Counted from the stretch's first letter, positions 24,706-34,108 are shown. The stretch: DNA of 64,000 nt from Sphingobacterium arenae (GCF_014692505.1 NZ_JACNYK010000006.1:186001-250000), one strand, 5' to 3'. Numbers and translations: made by a program. Notes: generated from the letters alone by a model not told the origin.

Positions 24706-26529
24706 ATGAAAGTTATGAAAACGAATTATATAGCGGTATATGCAGTCCTGATATTATTATTCTCTGGCTGCGATAAGTTTTTAGACCGACCACCGCTGAC
24801 GGCACTGGATGATAATACCAATGGTTGGACAAGTGAAGAGAAGCTGCGGATGTATGCCGATAAATATTACACTGATTTTTTTAATGGTTATGGTATTGCG
24901 TTCAATTACGGAACGGCTCCCATGGCGTCATCTACGAACACAGATGACGTGGTAAGTCTAGGGAATCAAGCCAATTTTGCCAGATCCGTGCCCAATTCGG
25001 GGATATGGAGCTACACGAATATTCGATCTTTAAATATTATGTTGGATCGCATTGAAACCCGTATGAACGGTATCCTTAGTGAGGAAGCAAAGGCGCACTG
25101 GACAGCTGTCGGTAAGTTTTTCCGGGCCTTCCGTTATTGCGAACTGGTGCAGAGCTATGGTGATGTGCCGTATTATGATTTTGAGCTGTTTGATACCGAT
25201 TTAGAGGAGCTTTATAAACCTCGGACAGCACGCAATGAAGTAATGAATCATGTTTATGATGACTGGCTATATGTGCTGGAAAATATTCGAACGAATGATG
25301 GAGACGATCAAAAACTGAATAGATATATCGCTGCAGGGTTTATTTCCAAGCTGGCACTAACGGAGGCTTCCTGGCAAAAATATTACTACAATAACCCCGG
25401 GCAAGCAAAGAAGTTCTATGAATTGGCGATAGAGGCGGCTCAGATCGATATGAGCAGCGGTAAATACGATATCGTGACCGATTATAAATCTTTATTTACC
25501 TCCAAAGATTTAAAAGGTAATAAAGATATGGTGTTATACAGAGGTTACGATGCAGCTTTGGGGGTGACACATGCTATTGCCTCCCAATGTAACCTGTCGG
25601 AGTCGACCAACAATGGTCCAACGACAGATTTATTGAAAACCTATCTGTGTACCGATGGTAAGACTTGGGGAAATTCGGCCGTAGCGAATGCGTCCGAATT
25701 TGATTTGACCAGTATGATCCAGTCGCGTGACCCTCGCTTTGAAGCTACTTTTTTCAGCAAACCTAATCTACTGAACAGATCGGCGCTGTTTTACGTGACC
25801 AAGTATTTTTCACGGGAGGCGGAAGAATCTGTTGTAACAGGTAACGGGCTGCCTACCGAGTTTTCGTCGAATAGGAATGAAACCGATGCACCGATATTGC
25901 GTTATTCAGAGGTATTGCTGAATTGGATTGAGGCGAAAGCGGAATTGGCTAGTATGGGGGGCGCTGCAGTAACGCAGGATGATATTAACAAGTCAATCAA
26001 CAAGATCCGTCAGCGCCCGGTGGCAGCGGAGGCGAAATCCCGAGGGGTAGAAAATCTACCGGATTTATTGCTCAATGCTTTACCGACTGATCCGGATCGA
26101 GACCCCAGCGTATCTCCTTTACTGTGGGAGATCCGTCGGGAACGTCGTCTGGAATTTGTTTTCGAAACAAATCGTTTGGCTGATCTCCGTCGTTGGTCGA
26201 AGTTAGAGTATATGGACAACGAACAGAATACGGATTTGTTGTCTGGAGGTTGGGTTGATTTTCCAGTGGAGCTTCCAAACGAGTTGGATGCAAAAAATAT
26301 CGGTGTATTCGCGGTCGTGGATAAAGATGGTACAGAAACGGTCTACAATGGTACTAACGATGCTGAAATGAAAGGCTTCTACAAACATCAGAATAATAAC
26401 CCACGTTTACCATTCTTGAACCAAGCCAATATCAATCCCTATCTTACTCCGGTAGGGCTCGTACAAATGGACGAATATGAGTTAAAAGGTTATGTGCTGA
26501 CACAGACAGAAGGGTGGCCACAGAACTAA
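24706..26529 (+). CDS. SusD/RagB-type surface glycan-binding lipoprotein (second)
   Basis: The 607-residue lipoprotein (signal ending LLFSGC) is the partner of the SusC at 21229. It carries the SusD helices, for example AHWTAVGKFFRAFRYCELV and YGDVPYYDFELF, and the RagB segment DPSVSPLLWEIRRERRLEF with LADLRRWSKLEY. Start sites at 24706 and 24715 are both possible; either leaves an intact signal. A TTG one codon earlier is less likely. The next gene begins 23 bases after the stop. Confidence 0.92.
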   Translation: MKVMKTNYIAVYAVLILLFSGCDKFLDRPPLTALDDNTNGWTSEEKLRMYADKYYTDFFNGYGIAFNYGTAPMASSTNTDDVVSLGNQANFARSVPNSGIWSYTNIRSLNIMLDRIETRMNGILSEEAKAHWTAVGKFFRAFRYCELVQSYGDVPYYDFELFDTDLEELYKPRTARNEVMNHVYDDWLYVLENIRTNDGDDQKLNRYIAAGFISKLALTEASWQKYYYNNPGQAKKFYELAIEAAQIDMSSGKYDIVTDYKSLFTSKDLKGNKDMVLYRGYDAALGVTHAIASQCNLSESTNNGPTTDLLKTYLCTDGKTWGNSAVANASEFDLTSMIQSRDPRFEATFFSKPNLLNRSALFYVTKYFSREAEESVVTGNGLPTEFSSNRNETDAPILRYSEVLLNWIEAKAELASMGGAAVTQDDINKSINKIRQRPVAAEAKSRGVENLPDLLLNALPTDPDRDPSVSPLLWEIRRERRLEFVFETNRLADLRRWSKLEYMDNEQNTDLLSGGWVDFPVELPNELDAKNIGVFAVVDKDGTETVYNGTNDAEMKGFYKHQNNNPRLPFLNQANINPYLTPVGLVQMDEYELKGYVLTQTEGWPQN

Positions 26530-26551
26530 TTTTAAAGTTTAATCAATAAAA

Positions 26552-27991
26552 ATGTACCGTATGAAATCACTATATAAAATAGCAGCAATCGGGTCACTGT
26601 GTTCCTTGTTGCTGAGCGTTTTGTTCTCTTGTGAGGATGATTTACCCGGTGTGATGGATACTACATCGCAGATGACGGAGCTGAAAGCAATTAAGATCGT
26701 CAATGTTGGCGAGGCTGGTAATGGGGTTGTAGAAGGAACCATCAATGAGGTAACAAAAGAAGTTTCTTTCCCACGATTGGATACGCTAACGGATTTTGAA
26801 CACCTGCGTTTTGAAGCTTTGCTTTCGGACGGCGCAAAACTGGATCAGGAAACGTATTCCGTTGTGTTCGAAGAAGGGAAAACGGAAAAAGTTATCGTGT
26901 TGAAAGTACAGAACGATCCGCGCTATCGCGAATACTTGGTGAAACTGCGTCTGAACGTACCGGTATTTGGTGCTGAATTCAGCACGCCGATAATATACGA
27001 TTATTCATCTAACCCGCTAGGAAATCCGATATATGCTACCTTTACGGGTCAGCTAACCCGGGGTACCGGCTTTGACGGAGAGCATGTGCTCATAGTCAGC
27101 AGATCAGCTTTCTCGGTCACCGATGCGCACCTGTTGAAAGTCAGTGATCTGAAAAATAATACCATTAACCGGATTAATCTGAATGTCGGAAATGTTGCCG
27201 CCGGTTCGCTTGTTGTTTCTGGAGGAGCGCAGATTAATGGTCATACATATGTCGCAAATATTTCTGGTGCGGCCGCTTCGCCATTGAAGATTTATCATTG
27301 GACAGATCCGACCCAATTACCGGAGGTAACGCAGATTAATATGGCTACTGTTCCTGGAGCCGGCACGAGACATGGAGACAATGTGTCATTCAATTTGGAT
27401 CAGAATGGAAACGGTTATATTTTCTACAACAGTGACACCGGTCCGGTTTTACGACTGAAGGTTTCTAATTATTCGCAGATTACAGAACCAACGGTACTTT
27501 CGGTCCCATTCACCTACGGACAATGGTCTTCTTACCTTCAAATAGGGAATACCGAGTCCTATCTCATTACCAGTTATACGCAGCCGGTTTCCGTAATCAG
27601 CTCGAGTGGTTCGATATCCTACTCCTTGGGAGCATCCTCTATTCCAAAAGGCTCGGATGCCCGTGTGATTGAGTTCAATGGCGAACGCTACTTGATGATG
27701 ATATCTGTGGCGCGTGGGCCAGGTGATGTCTCCACGCTCTATCTGTATAACATAACAAAAGGAAACAGCATCACGGACGCACTGTCTAGTTTTGAAGAAA
27801 GCGATAAGCAACCGATATATCAATATAACTTGTCAACTATTCCCAATGGGGCTCCAGCTTCCCAAACCGGTTTTAAAGTCATTAAGGATGGAGAAGGGAA
27901 CGACAGTGTACTGCAATTATTCGCCGCAGCTGCGGATGCTGGTTTTGTGATTATAGAAGTGCCAAAAAAACAACTGGAGGAAGAAGAATAG
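26552..27991 (+). CDS. Surface lipoprotein with Ig-like N domain and DUF4623-like propeller
   Basis: The 479-residue protein has a lipoprotein signal (LLSVLFSC) and an N-terminal Ig-like part (about residues 45-135) ending REYLVKLRLNVP. The remainder resembles DUF4623-type propeller proteins, with LTRGTGFDGEHVLIVSR and later sheets such as GNGYIFYNSDTGPVLRL. In SusCD loci this third place is usually taken by a surface glycan-binding protein, and that is the likely role here. The DUF4623 name is from memory of the family and is moderately sure. Enzyme residues were not seen. Confidence 0.65.
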   Translation: MYRMKSLYKIAAIGSLCSLLLSVLFSCEDDLPGVMDTTSQMTELKAIKIVNVGEAGNGVVEGTINEVTKEVSFPRLDTLTDFEHLRFEALLSDGAKLDQETYSVVFEEGKTEKVIVLKVQNDPRYREYLVKLRLNVPVFGAEFSTPIIYDYSSNPLGNPIYATFTGQLTRGTGFDGEHVLIVSRSAFSVTDAHLLKVSDLKNNTINRINLNVGNVAAGSLVVSGGAQINGHTYVANISGAAASPLKIYHWTDPTQLPEVTQINMATVPGAGTRHGDNVSFNLDQNGNGYIFYNSDTGPVLRLKVSNYSQITEPTVLSVPFTYGQWSSYLQIGNTESYLITSYTQPVSVISSSGSISYSLGASSIPKGSDARVIEFNGERYLMMISVARGPGDVSTLYLYNITKGNSITDALSSFEESDKQPIYQYNLSTIPNGAPASQTGFKVIKDGEGNDSVLQLFAAAADAGFVIIEVPKKQLEEEE

Positions 27992-28006
27992 AGATGCCTG
28001 CAAAAG

Positions 28007-28033
28007 GGTTTGCCTACTCAGCGTAGGTAAGCC
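28007..28033 (+). terminator. Hairpin between the surface lipoprotein and the second GHL10 gene
   Basis: GGTTTGCCTAC (28007-28017) and GTAGGTAAGCC (28023-28033) form an 11-bp stem with two G-U pairs around a five-base loop. The following bases are only modestly T rich (tcttgctatttt), so it may be a leaky terminator or an mRNA-processing/stability element inside the operon. Confidence 0.4.
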
Positions 28034-28057
28034 TCTTGCTATTTTAAAAATATACGA

Positions 28058-29527
28058 ATGAAAAAGAGTAGAATTTTAAGTATTTTGGCTTTGAGCTTTG
28101 CGCTATTGTTGCATAGCTGTAACAAAGACCGTCCGGAGCCTTCAAAACCAACACCCAAACCTGGGGATGATGACGGCGATCCCGCAACAGAAATAATATT
28201 GCCCAAGAACGAAATGCGGGCAGTTTGGATTGCCACCGCATGGGGGTTAGATTGGCCGAGCGGTGTTTATGGAGAGGCTCAGCAGAAACAAGCTTATATT
28301 ACCCTGTTGGATAAATTTCAAGAGTTAAAGGTGAATAGCATATTCTTTCAGGTGAAAGCCATGGGCGATGCATTCTATGATTCGCCTTACGAACCTTGGG
28401 CTGCATCAATTACGGGTACAAGAGGAAAAGACCCGGGTTATGATATAATGAAATTTCTGATTGATGAGGCGCATAATCGTGGTATGGAATTTCATGCCTG
28501 GATGAATCCCTACCGTATCGCTACGAGGGCAAATGCCACCGCGAATTATCCGGCACTGCACAGTTCTATCGAAGCAGACTGGGTTGTGAGCCACGAAAAA
28601 ATCCAGATATATAATCCGGCTGTACCGGCAGTGCGGACACGCCTGGTGGATATTATCCGGGATATTTTGGCTAAATACGATGTCGACGGTATCCACTTTG
28701 ATGATTACTTTTATCCGGATCCTACAAGTGCCGGAACGATGGTTTCTGATGCTGCCGATTATGCGCAATACGGAGCGGAATACTCGTCGATAGAAGCTTT
28801 TCGTCGAGGCAATGTCGATAAGGCTATCCAGGGGGTACACGAGGCTATTGTCGCTACAAAGCCGGCCGTTGTGTTTTCTGTTTCACCTGCAGCCAGTAAG
28901 AACTACAATTACAATACATTGTATGCGGATGTAGCAAAATGGTGTCAGCAGGGATGGCTGGATCTGCTCATCCCACAGCTGTATCAAGAGATTGGAAACA
29001 GCTCGAACGACTTCAAGGCGAACCTGGCGGACTGGTCGCAGAATAGTTATGACGCAGCGTTGGTCATTGGCCACGCCATTTATAAATTCGGTGATGCAGC
29101 ACAACCAGCAGCTTTTCAGTCTGCCGACGAACTGGAACGGCAGTTTGAACTAACCCGAAAAGATACAAAAGCTGTGGGGAGTGTATTGTATAGTGCAAAG
29201 TCTGTGATGGATAATAAAATCGGGATAACGAATAAGATAGCCGCTTTATACAGTAATCCTGCCGTGATGCCTTTTATAGGGAGGGGTTCTGCTGCTGATC
29301 CAACGATGGTTGCCAATGTGAAGGTGGAAGGTAATATATTGAAATGGGATAAAAATAATAATGAACGTTTTGTCGTTTACTATACGGACGATCTGAAGAA
29401 AGCCGGCCGGGTGGTCGTTGTTACTGATGAGAACAGCTTAACGCTATCGATGAATGGCTATTATTGTGTCACGGCATTGAACAAGGATAATAAAGAAAGT
29501 GCGACATCTGAAACAGTGGAACATTAA
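28058..29527 (+). CDS. GHL10 (DigH/YngK-type) glycosidase lipoprotein, second copy
   Basis: The 489-residue protein has a lipoprotein signal (FALLLHSC, Cys21), a short Pro/Asp linker and a GHL10 barrel: MRAVWIATAWGLDWPSG, FQVKAMGDAFYDSPYEPW, FHAWMNPYRIATR, DGIHFDDYFYPDP and LLIPQLYQE. A small fibronectin-like domain ends the chain (RFVVYYTDDLKKAGR). The motifs match those of the enzyme at 12858, but sequence identity outside them is modest, so the two may differ in cleavage mode. It lies between the SusCD genes and the phosphoesterase gene, in the same direction. Confidence 0.88.
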   Translation: MKKSRILSILALSFALLLHSCNKDRPEPSKPTPKPGDDDGDPATEIILPKNEMRAVWIATAWGLDWPSGVYGEAQQKQAYITLLDKFQELKVNSIFFQVKAMGDAFYDSPYEPWAASITGTRGKDPGYDIMKFLIDEAHNRGMEFHAWMNPYRIATRANATANYPALHSSIEADWVVSHEKIQIYNPAVPAVRTRLVDIIRDILAKYDVDGIHFDDYFYPDPTSAGTMVSDAADYAQYGAEYSSIEAFRRGNVDKAIQGVHEAIVATKPAVVFSVSPAASKNYNYNTLYADVAKWCQQGWLDLLIPQLYQEIGNSSNDFKANLADWSQNSYDAALVIGHAIYKFGDAAQPAAFQSADELERQFELTRKDTKAVGSVLYSAKSVMDNKIGITNKIAALYSNPAVMPFIGRGSAADPTMVANVKVEGNILKWDKNNNERFVVYYTDDLKKAGRVVVVTDENSLTLSMNGYYCVTALNKDNKESATSETVEH

Positions 29528-29546
29528 AGAACGACAACATCCAACA

Positions 29547-31412
29547 ATGAGGACGATAATCACTATGCTGGTTTGCATATTTGGGAGTGTATGCGGGCAC
29601 TGCCTTGCCCAACAACCCTTCAAATTTGCCCAAGTAACCGATACTCACGTAGGCGGTGCAACCGGTGCCGAGGATTTAAGACGTACTGTTCGGGATCTTA
29701 ACCAACAAAGCGATATCGATTTTGTCATCCTATCGGGAGACGTAACCGAGTTTGGGTCGGACGAAGAGCTTGCCTTGGCTAAGCAGATTTTAGATAGTCT
29801 GTCTCTACCGCTATACGTATTACCCGGCAACCATGACAGCAACTGGTCAGAAAGCGGAGCCAATTCATTCCGAAAAGTATTTGGCGATGAAACGTTCTTC
29901 TTCCGCCATAAAGGCTATCTATTTATGGGAACGACGTCGGGGCCGAACATGCGTATGAGTCCGGGACAGATACCCCGGGAGAACTTAGTGTGGATGGACT
30001 CGGTATTTAAGGCGAATCCGGATAAGGAGACCCCACTAGTCTTTATTAACCATTATCCGTTAGATTCTTCCTTGAATAACTGGTATGAAGCAATTGACCG
30101 TTTAAAACAAAGAAACGTGCAACTGGCGATGTGTGGACATGGACATAACAACAGCGTCTACGATTGGGAAGGAATCCCGGGTGTCATGGGGCGTTCTAAT
30201 TTGCGCGCGAAGGATTCCGTTGGCGGTTATAATATTATTTCTATTGAAAATGGAAAGGCTACTTATACCGTACGTAGACCGTTATGGAAAACAGAAGAAA
30301 GTTGGACACAGGTTCTACTGAAAAGCCATCGCTTTGATCAAACGAGCACCTCCTATAAACGACCCGATTTCTCCATAAATGAGAAATACGCCGACCAGGT
30401 ACAGGAGGTGTGGCGATTTCAAGATGATGCAGATTTGGGAGCAGGAATGGCAAGCTATCGTGACTTGATTTTGACAGGCAATACCGCCGGACAAGTTTTT
30501 GCACTCGATATATACACAGGGAAGAAAGTGTGGGTCCATCAAACAGGAGGTAAAGTTTATGCTACACCTGCGGTCTGGAAAAACACCGTGGTTGTTGGCT
30601 CTTCCGATGGAACAATATATGGTCTGAACGCGGGAAACGGTCAATTGCAATGGCAGATAAAAACAGATAAGGCGGTGCTGGGTAGTGCGGCCATCGAAGG
30701 AGGAACCGCTTTTATCGGTGGCTCCGATGGGTCATTCCGCGCCATAGATATAAAAAAAGGAAAAATCAAATGGGCATTTGATCAGCTTCAAGGATATGTT
30801 TCCGGTAGACCAACACTGTATAAAGATAAAGTGGTATTTGGTGATTGGGGCAACGGATTCTACGCGTTGTCTAAAAAGACAGGGAAGTTGCAATGGTCTT
30901 GGGATAATGGACATAAAAACCGTATGCTCTCGGCTGCTGCATGTTATCCGGTCGCGACAAACAACCGTATTTTCATTGTTGCCCCAGATCGCTACATGAC
31001 TTGCTTGGATGCGACGACGGGAGATGTGATTTGGCGGGAGAGACAGGATACCATCCGTGTTCGTGAATCGATGGGACTCTCAGAAGATGGGCGTTATGTG
31101 TATGTAAAAACGATGGATGGCAATTTGCTGGGTGTATCTACTGCAGCGGATAGTATGGATGTTGCTTGGCGTTCAGCCTTACAGTTACCCTATGAATTAA
31201 CGCCCTCTGCCGTAGCCACAAATGGCAAACAAGTGTTTGTGCCGAGCCATTCAGGTCTGATTTCCGGTGTCGATGTCAACGATGGAGAAGTTTTATGGCA
31301 GTATAAATGCTCAAATGCGATGATAAATCCTATATTTGTTTTGAGTTCTAACCATGTTATTATCTCAACGATGGATGGTATGATGATGAAACTTTACCTC
31401 GGAAGCGAATAA
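29547..31412 (+). CDS. Secreted calcineurin-type phosphoesterase with PQQ-like beta-propeller
   Basis: From the ATG at 29547 the protein has 621 residues with a Sec signal ending CLAQ. Residues about 25-240 form a metallophosphoesterase domain with all metal motifs: DTHVGG, SGDVTEFG, PGNHDSN, NHYPLD and CGHGHNN. From about 280 to the end, repeats such as VFALDIYTGKKVWVHQTGG and IYGLNAGNGQLQW form a PQQ-binding-like propeller; quinoprotein catalytic residues are not evident, so the propeller is probably structural or binding. The gene follows the GHL10 stop by 19 bases. A role in removing phosphate groups from peptidoglycan-bound sugars or wall polymers is an inference. Confidence 0.82.
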   Translation: MRTIITMLVCIFGSVCGHCLAQQPFKFAQVTDTHVGGATGAEDLRRTVRDLNQQSDIDFVILSGDVTEFGSDEELALAKQILDSLSLPLYVLPGNHDSNWSESGANSFRKVFGDETFFFRHKGYLFMGTTSGPNMRMSPGQIPRENLVWMDSVFKANPDKETPLVFINHYPLDSSLNNWYEAIDRLKQRNVQLAMCGHGHNNSVYDWEGIPGVMGRSNLRAKDSVGGYNIISIENGKATYTVRRPLWKTEESWTQVLLKSHRFDQTSTSYKRPDFSINEKYADQVQEVWRFQDDADLGAGMASYRDLILTGNTAGQVFALDIYTGKKVWVHQTGGKVYATPAVWKNTVVVGSSDGTIYGLNAGNGQLQWQIKTDKAVLGSAAIEGGTAFIGGSDGSFRAIDIKKGKIKWAFDQLQGYVSGRPTLYKDKVVFGDWGNGFYALSKKTGKLQWSWDNGHKNRMLSAAACYPVATNNRIFIVAPDRYMTCLDATTGDVIWRERQDTIRVRESMGLSEDGRYVYVKTMDGNLLGVSTAADSMDVAWRSALQLPYELTPSAVATNGKQVFVPSHSGLISGVDVNDGEVLWQYKCSNAMINPIFVLSSNHVIISTMDGMMMKLYLGSE

Positions 31413-31504
31413 AATATAAACGAGGCGGATATTTTTTAAAGTATTGGTGCATGTTTGTGCGTGTTTTGGTTTAGAATTTGCACCTTTGTAGTGAAGAAGA
31501 TTTT

Positions 31505-32332
31505 ATGATTAAAATGGTAAGAGTTACGGAAAAGGAGTCAAATTATCAGGACTTAGATAAAATGTCGGTCAGCGAATTATTGACCAACATGAATAAAGAA
31601 GATAAAACAGTGCCATTAGCCGTAGAGCAGGCAATCCCTCAGTTGGAAGCGCTGGTGAACGTCACAGTCGAAAAGATGAAAAAGGGTGGACGTCTATTTT
31701 ATATAGGAGCAGGAACGAGCGGCCGTTTGGGGATTTTGGATGCTTCGGAGTGTCCGCCGACTTTTGGTGTTCCTTTTGATTGGGTAATCGGATTAATAGC
31801 CGGTGGAGATACGGCGATTCGTAAAGCCGTGGAGTTTGCCGAAGATGATATGGAGCAGGCTTGGAAGGACATGGAAGAATATGATATAGATAAGCATGAT
31901 GTCATTATTGGTATTGCGGCTTCTGGAACAACACCTTACGTTATCGGTGGGTTGCGAAGAGCAAATGCCGAAGGTTTGGTGACAGGCTGTATAGTATGTA
32001 ATGACAGCTCACCAATTGCAGAGGAAGCGCAATATCCGGTAGAAGTTATTGTCGGCCCCGAGTTTGTCACCGGTTCCACGCGAATGAAATCAGGTACAGC
32101 ACAAAAGTTGGTGCTCAATATGCTGAGCACTTCCGTTATGATCCAGCTCGGTCGGGTAAAAGGGAATAAGATGGTCGATATGCAATTGTCGAATATAAAG
32201 TTGGTTGCTAGAGGCGTGCGCATGGTCATGGAAGAGACAGGACTCGACCAGGAAGCGGCTTCCAATTTACTGGAGCGTTATGGCAACGTGCGCAAGGCTA
32301 TCGAGAATTACCAATCTTCATCAAAATCTTAA
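31505..32332 (+). CDS. murQ: N-acetylmuramic acid 6-phosphate etherase
   Basis: MurQ cleaves the lactyl ether of MurNAc-6-P to give GlcNAc-6-P and D-lactate in the cytoplasm. The 275-residue protein has the SIS domain with YIGAGTSGRLGILDASECPP and TFGVP, the AGGDTAIRKAVEFAEDD region, and TGSTRMKSGTAQK, all highly conserved. The ATG at 31505 is preferred to one nine codons upstream because family members begin at about VTEKESNYQ. The gene needs a kinase or PTS to supply its substrate, and none is in the window. The symporter starts ten bases after its stop. Confidence 0.97.
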   Translation: MIKMVRVTEKESNYQDLDKMSVSELLTNMNKEDKTVPLAVEQAIPQLEALVNVTVEKMKKGGRLFYIGAGTSGRLGILDASECPPTFGVPFDWVIGLIAGGDTAIRKAVEFAEDDMEQAWKDMEEYDIDKHDVIIGIAASGTTPYVIGGLRRANAEGLVTGCIVCNDSSPIAEEAQYPVEVIVGPEFVTGSTRMKSGTAQKLVLNMLSTSVMIQLGRVKGNKMVDMQLSNIKLVARGVRMVMEETGLDQEAASNLLERYGNVRKAIENYQSSSKS

Positions 32333-32342
32333 AAAAATACCC

Positions 32343-33830
32343 ATGTCGCCAATCACCCTCTTGACGTTCTTATTTGTATACTTCGGCATACTTCTGAGCG
32401 TATCTTACTTCACCTCCCGTAAAACAGCAGATAATGCAACGTTTTTTGTAGCAAACAAAAATTCCAAATGGTACATGGTAGCCTTTGGGATGATCGGCGT
32501 GGCATTGTCTGGTGTCACTTTCATTTCTGTTCCAGGGGCTGTAGGTGTTTCAAATTTTAGCTATTTTCAATTTGTTTTGGGGAATGCCCTCGGGTTTTTG
32601 GTGATTGCCTACGTTTTGTTGCCGCTTTATTATCGGATGAATCTCACATCCATTTACACCTATCTAGAAGAGCGATTAGGGCATAAAAGTTACAAGACTG
32701 GAGCGATGATCTTTTTAATATCTAGAACGATTGGATCCGCTTTTCGGTTATATTTGGTAGCGATTATTCTTCAGAAATTCATTTTTGATGCCTGGAGCGT
32801 ACCCTTCGGAATAACAGTAGCCGGATGTTTGCTTTTAATATGGTTATATACGAATAAAGGCGGGCTAAAGACGATCATTATTACAGATATGCTCCAAACG
32901 TTTTGCTTGGTACTAGCTGTCGTCCTGTCAATTTATTTTATGGCAGACGGACTTGGAATCTCTGTTTTGGAAGCTTTTGAGCGGGTCAAAGATAGCTCGT
33001 ATTCGCAGATCGTTGTGTGGGAGGATCTATTGGGCGACCGAAATCATTTTTGGAAGCATCTGATCGGCGGAGCCTTTGTAACGATCGCCATGACCGGACT
33101 TGATCAAGATCTTATGCAGAAAAACCTGAGCATGAAAACCATCGGCGAAGCGCAGAAAAATATGCTTACTTTTACGGGGGTATTTGTTGTTATTAACCTA
33201 TTCTTTTTGGCCGTCGGTGCGTTACTCTACATCTATGTCGCCGAAAAGGGGATTGATATCAGCATGCTCCGCACACCGGATTACCTTTATCCAGAAATTG
33301 CGCTCAACCACCTATCCATCGCTGCGGGCGTTATTTTTATGATGGGGCTGACGGCAGCAACCTTCGCAACGACCGACTCGGCACTTACAGCGCTGACTAC
33401 CTCTTATTGTGTGGATTTTCTAGGCTTTAATAAAGCTGAAGATCCAAATGCGAAGAGCTTGGTACGGAAACGGAATATGGTACATTTTGCCTTTAGTGTT
33501 GTGATGCTGGTGGTTATCTTGATATTCCGACTATTAAATGATGACTCGGTTGTAACGGCTATTTTTACGGCGGCAAGTTATACCTATGGTCCGCTGTTGG
33601 GACTATTTGCCTTTGGTATATTAACTGCGAAGAAAGTAAATGATAATCTGGTGCCTTATTTTTGCATCTTGTCGCCGATTATATGGTACGTATTGAACAC
33701 CTATTTTATTGTCCCTCATACCAGTTACCGTATAGGTTTTGAGTTGATTGTTTATAATGGCTTGACAACTGTTTTAATGATGTGGATTACTTCGCCAGGA
33801 AAGGTGTCGAAAACTATGCAATCATCCTAG
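32343..33830 (+). CDS. Sodium:solute symporter (SSS family), probable amino-sugar importer
   Basis: The 495-residue protein has about 13 hydrophobic segments and SSS-family features: the SYFTSRKTADNATFF loop, GMIGVALSGVTFISVPG in the second helix, and MMGLTAATFATTDSALTAL late in the chain. The frame is open upstream into murQ, but the ATG at 32343, ten bases after the murQ stop, begins a normal first membrane segment. SSS proteins use sodium to import sugars, sialic acids or amino acids. Its pairing with MurQ points to MurNAc or GlcNAc from the periplasm; this is inference. Confidence 0.88.
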   Translation: MSPITLLTFLFVYFGILLSVSYFTSRKTADNATFFVANKNSKWYMVAFGMIGVALSGVTFISVPGAVGVSNFSYFQFVLGNALGFLVIAYVLLPLYYRMNLTSIYTYLEERLGHKSYKTGAMIFLISRTIGSAFRLYLVAIILQKFIFDAWSVPFGITVAGCLLLIWLYTNKGGLKTIIITDMLQTFCLVLAVVLSIYFMADGLGISVLEAFERVKDSSYSQIVVWEDLLGDRNHFWKHLIGGAFVTIAMTGLDQDLMQKNLSMKTIGEAQKNMLTFTGVFVVINLFFLAVGALLYIYVAEKGIDISMLRTPDYLYPEIALNHLSIAAGVIFMMGLTAATFATTDSALTALTTSYCVDFLGFNKAEDPNAKSLVRKRNMVHFAFSVVMLVVILIFRLLNDDSVVTAIFTAASYTYGPLLGLFAFGILTAKKVNDNLVPYFCILSPIIWYVLNTYFIVPHTSYRIGFELIVYNGLTTVLMMWITSPGKVSKTMQSS

Positions 33831-33849
33831 TTTTTATATTTATATTTTT

Positions 33850-33857
33850 TATCTTTG
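33850..33857 (+). promoter_or_regulatory. Probable -7 box for tRNA-Val(GAC)
   Basis: TATCTTTG matches TAnnTTTG and lies 28 bases before the mature tRNA. No good -33 box was seen. Confidence 0.5.
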
Positions 33858-33885
33858 TGCGTTCCTCAAATAGTATAACAATAAA

Positions 33886-33960
33886 GGGAAATTAGCTCAG
33901 CTGGTTTAGAGCACTACCTCGACAAGGTAGGGGTCACTGGTTCGAACCCAGTATTTCCCA
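33886..33960 (+). tRNA. tRNA-Val (anticodon GAC)
   Basis: All four stems pair: acceptor GGGAAAT/ATTTCCC, D arm GCTC/GAGC, anticodon stem CTACC/GGTAG and T arm ACTGG/CCAGT with loop TTCGAAC. The discriminator is A and no CCA is encoded. The anticodon loop reads TCGACAA, so position 33 is C, not the usual U. The gene has its own -7 box and a terminator just after. Confidence 0.93.
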
Positions 33961-33961
33961 C

Positions 33962-33992
33962 AAAAAGAGAGACTTTGATAGTCTCTTTTTTG
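33962..33992 (+). terminator. Terminator after tRNA-Val(GAC)
   Basis: AAAAAGAGAGACT and AGTCTCTTTTTT pair around a five-base loop and end in a T run immediately after the tRNA. Confidence 0.8.
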
Positions 33993-34108
33993 TTTTTTAC
34001 TTTTTACCTTTAAGCCTAGGTGTATCAATGAATAAAGAAAACGATTATTTTAGCATTCAAATAAATACTTATACTCATAAATAATTACGCGGATGAAAAT
34101 TTTAGCCT

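Noticed and set aside
30400..31412. The propeller half of the phosphoesterase as a quinoprotein dehydrogenase.
   Set aside because: PQQ-like repeats are present, but no dehydrogenase catalytic residues or disulfide motif were seen, and the N-terminal half is a complete phosphoesterase.
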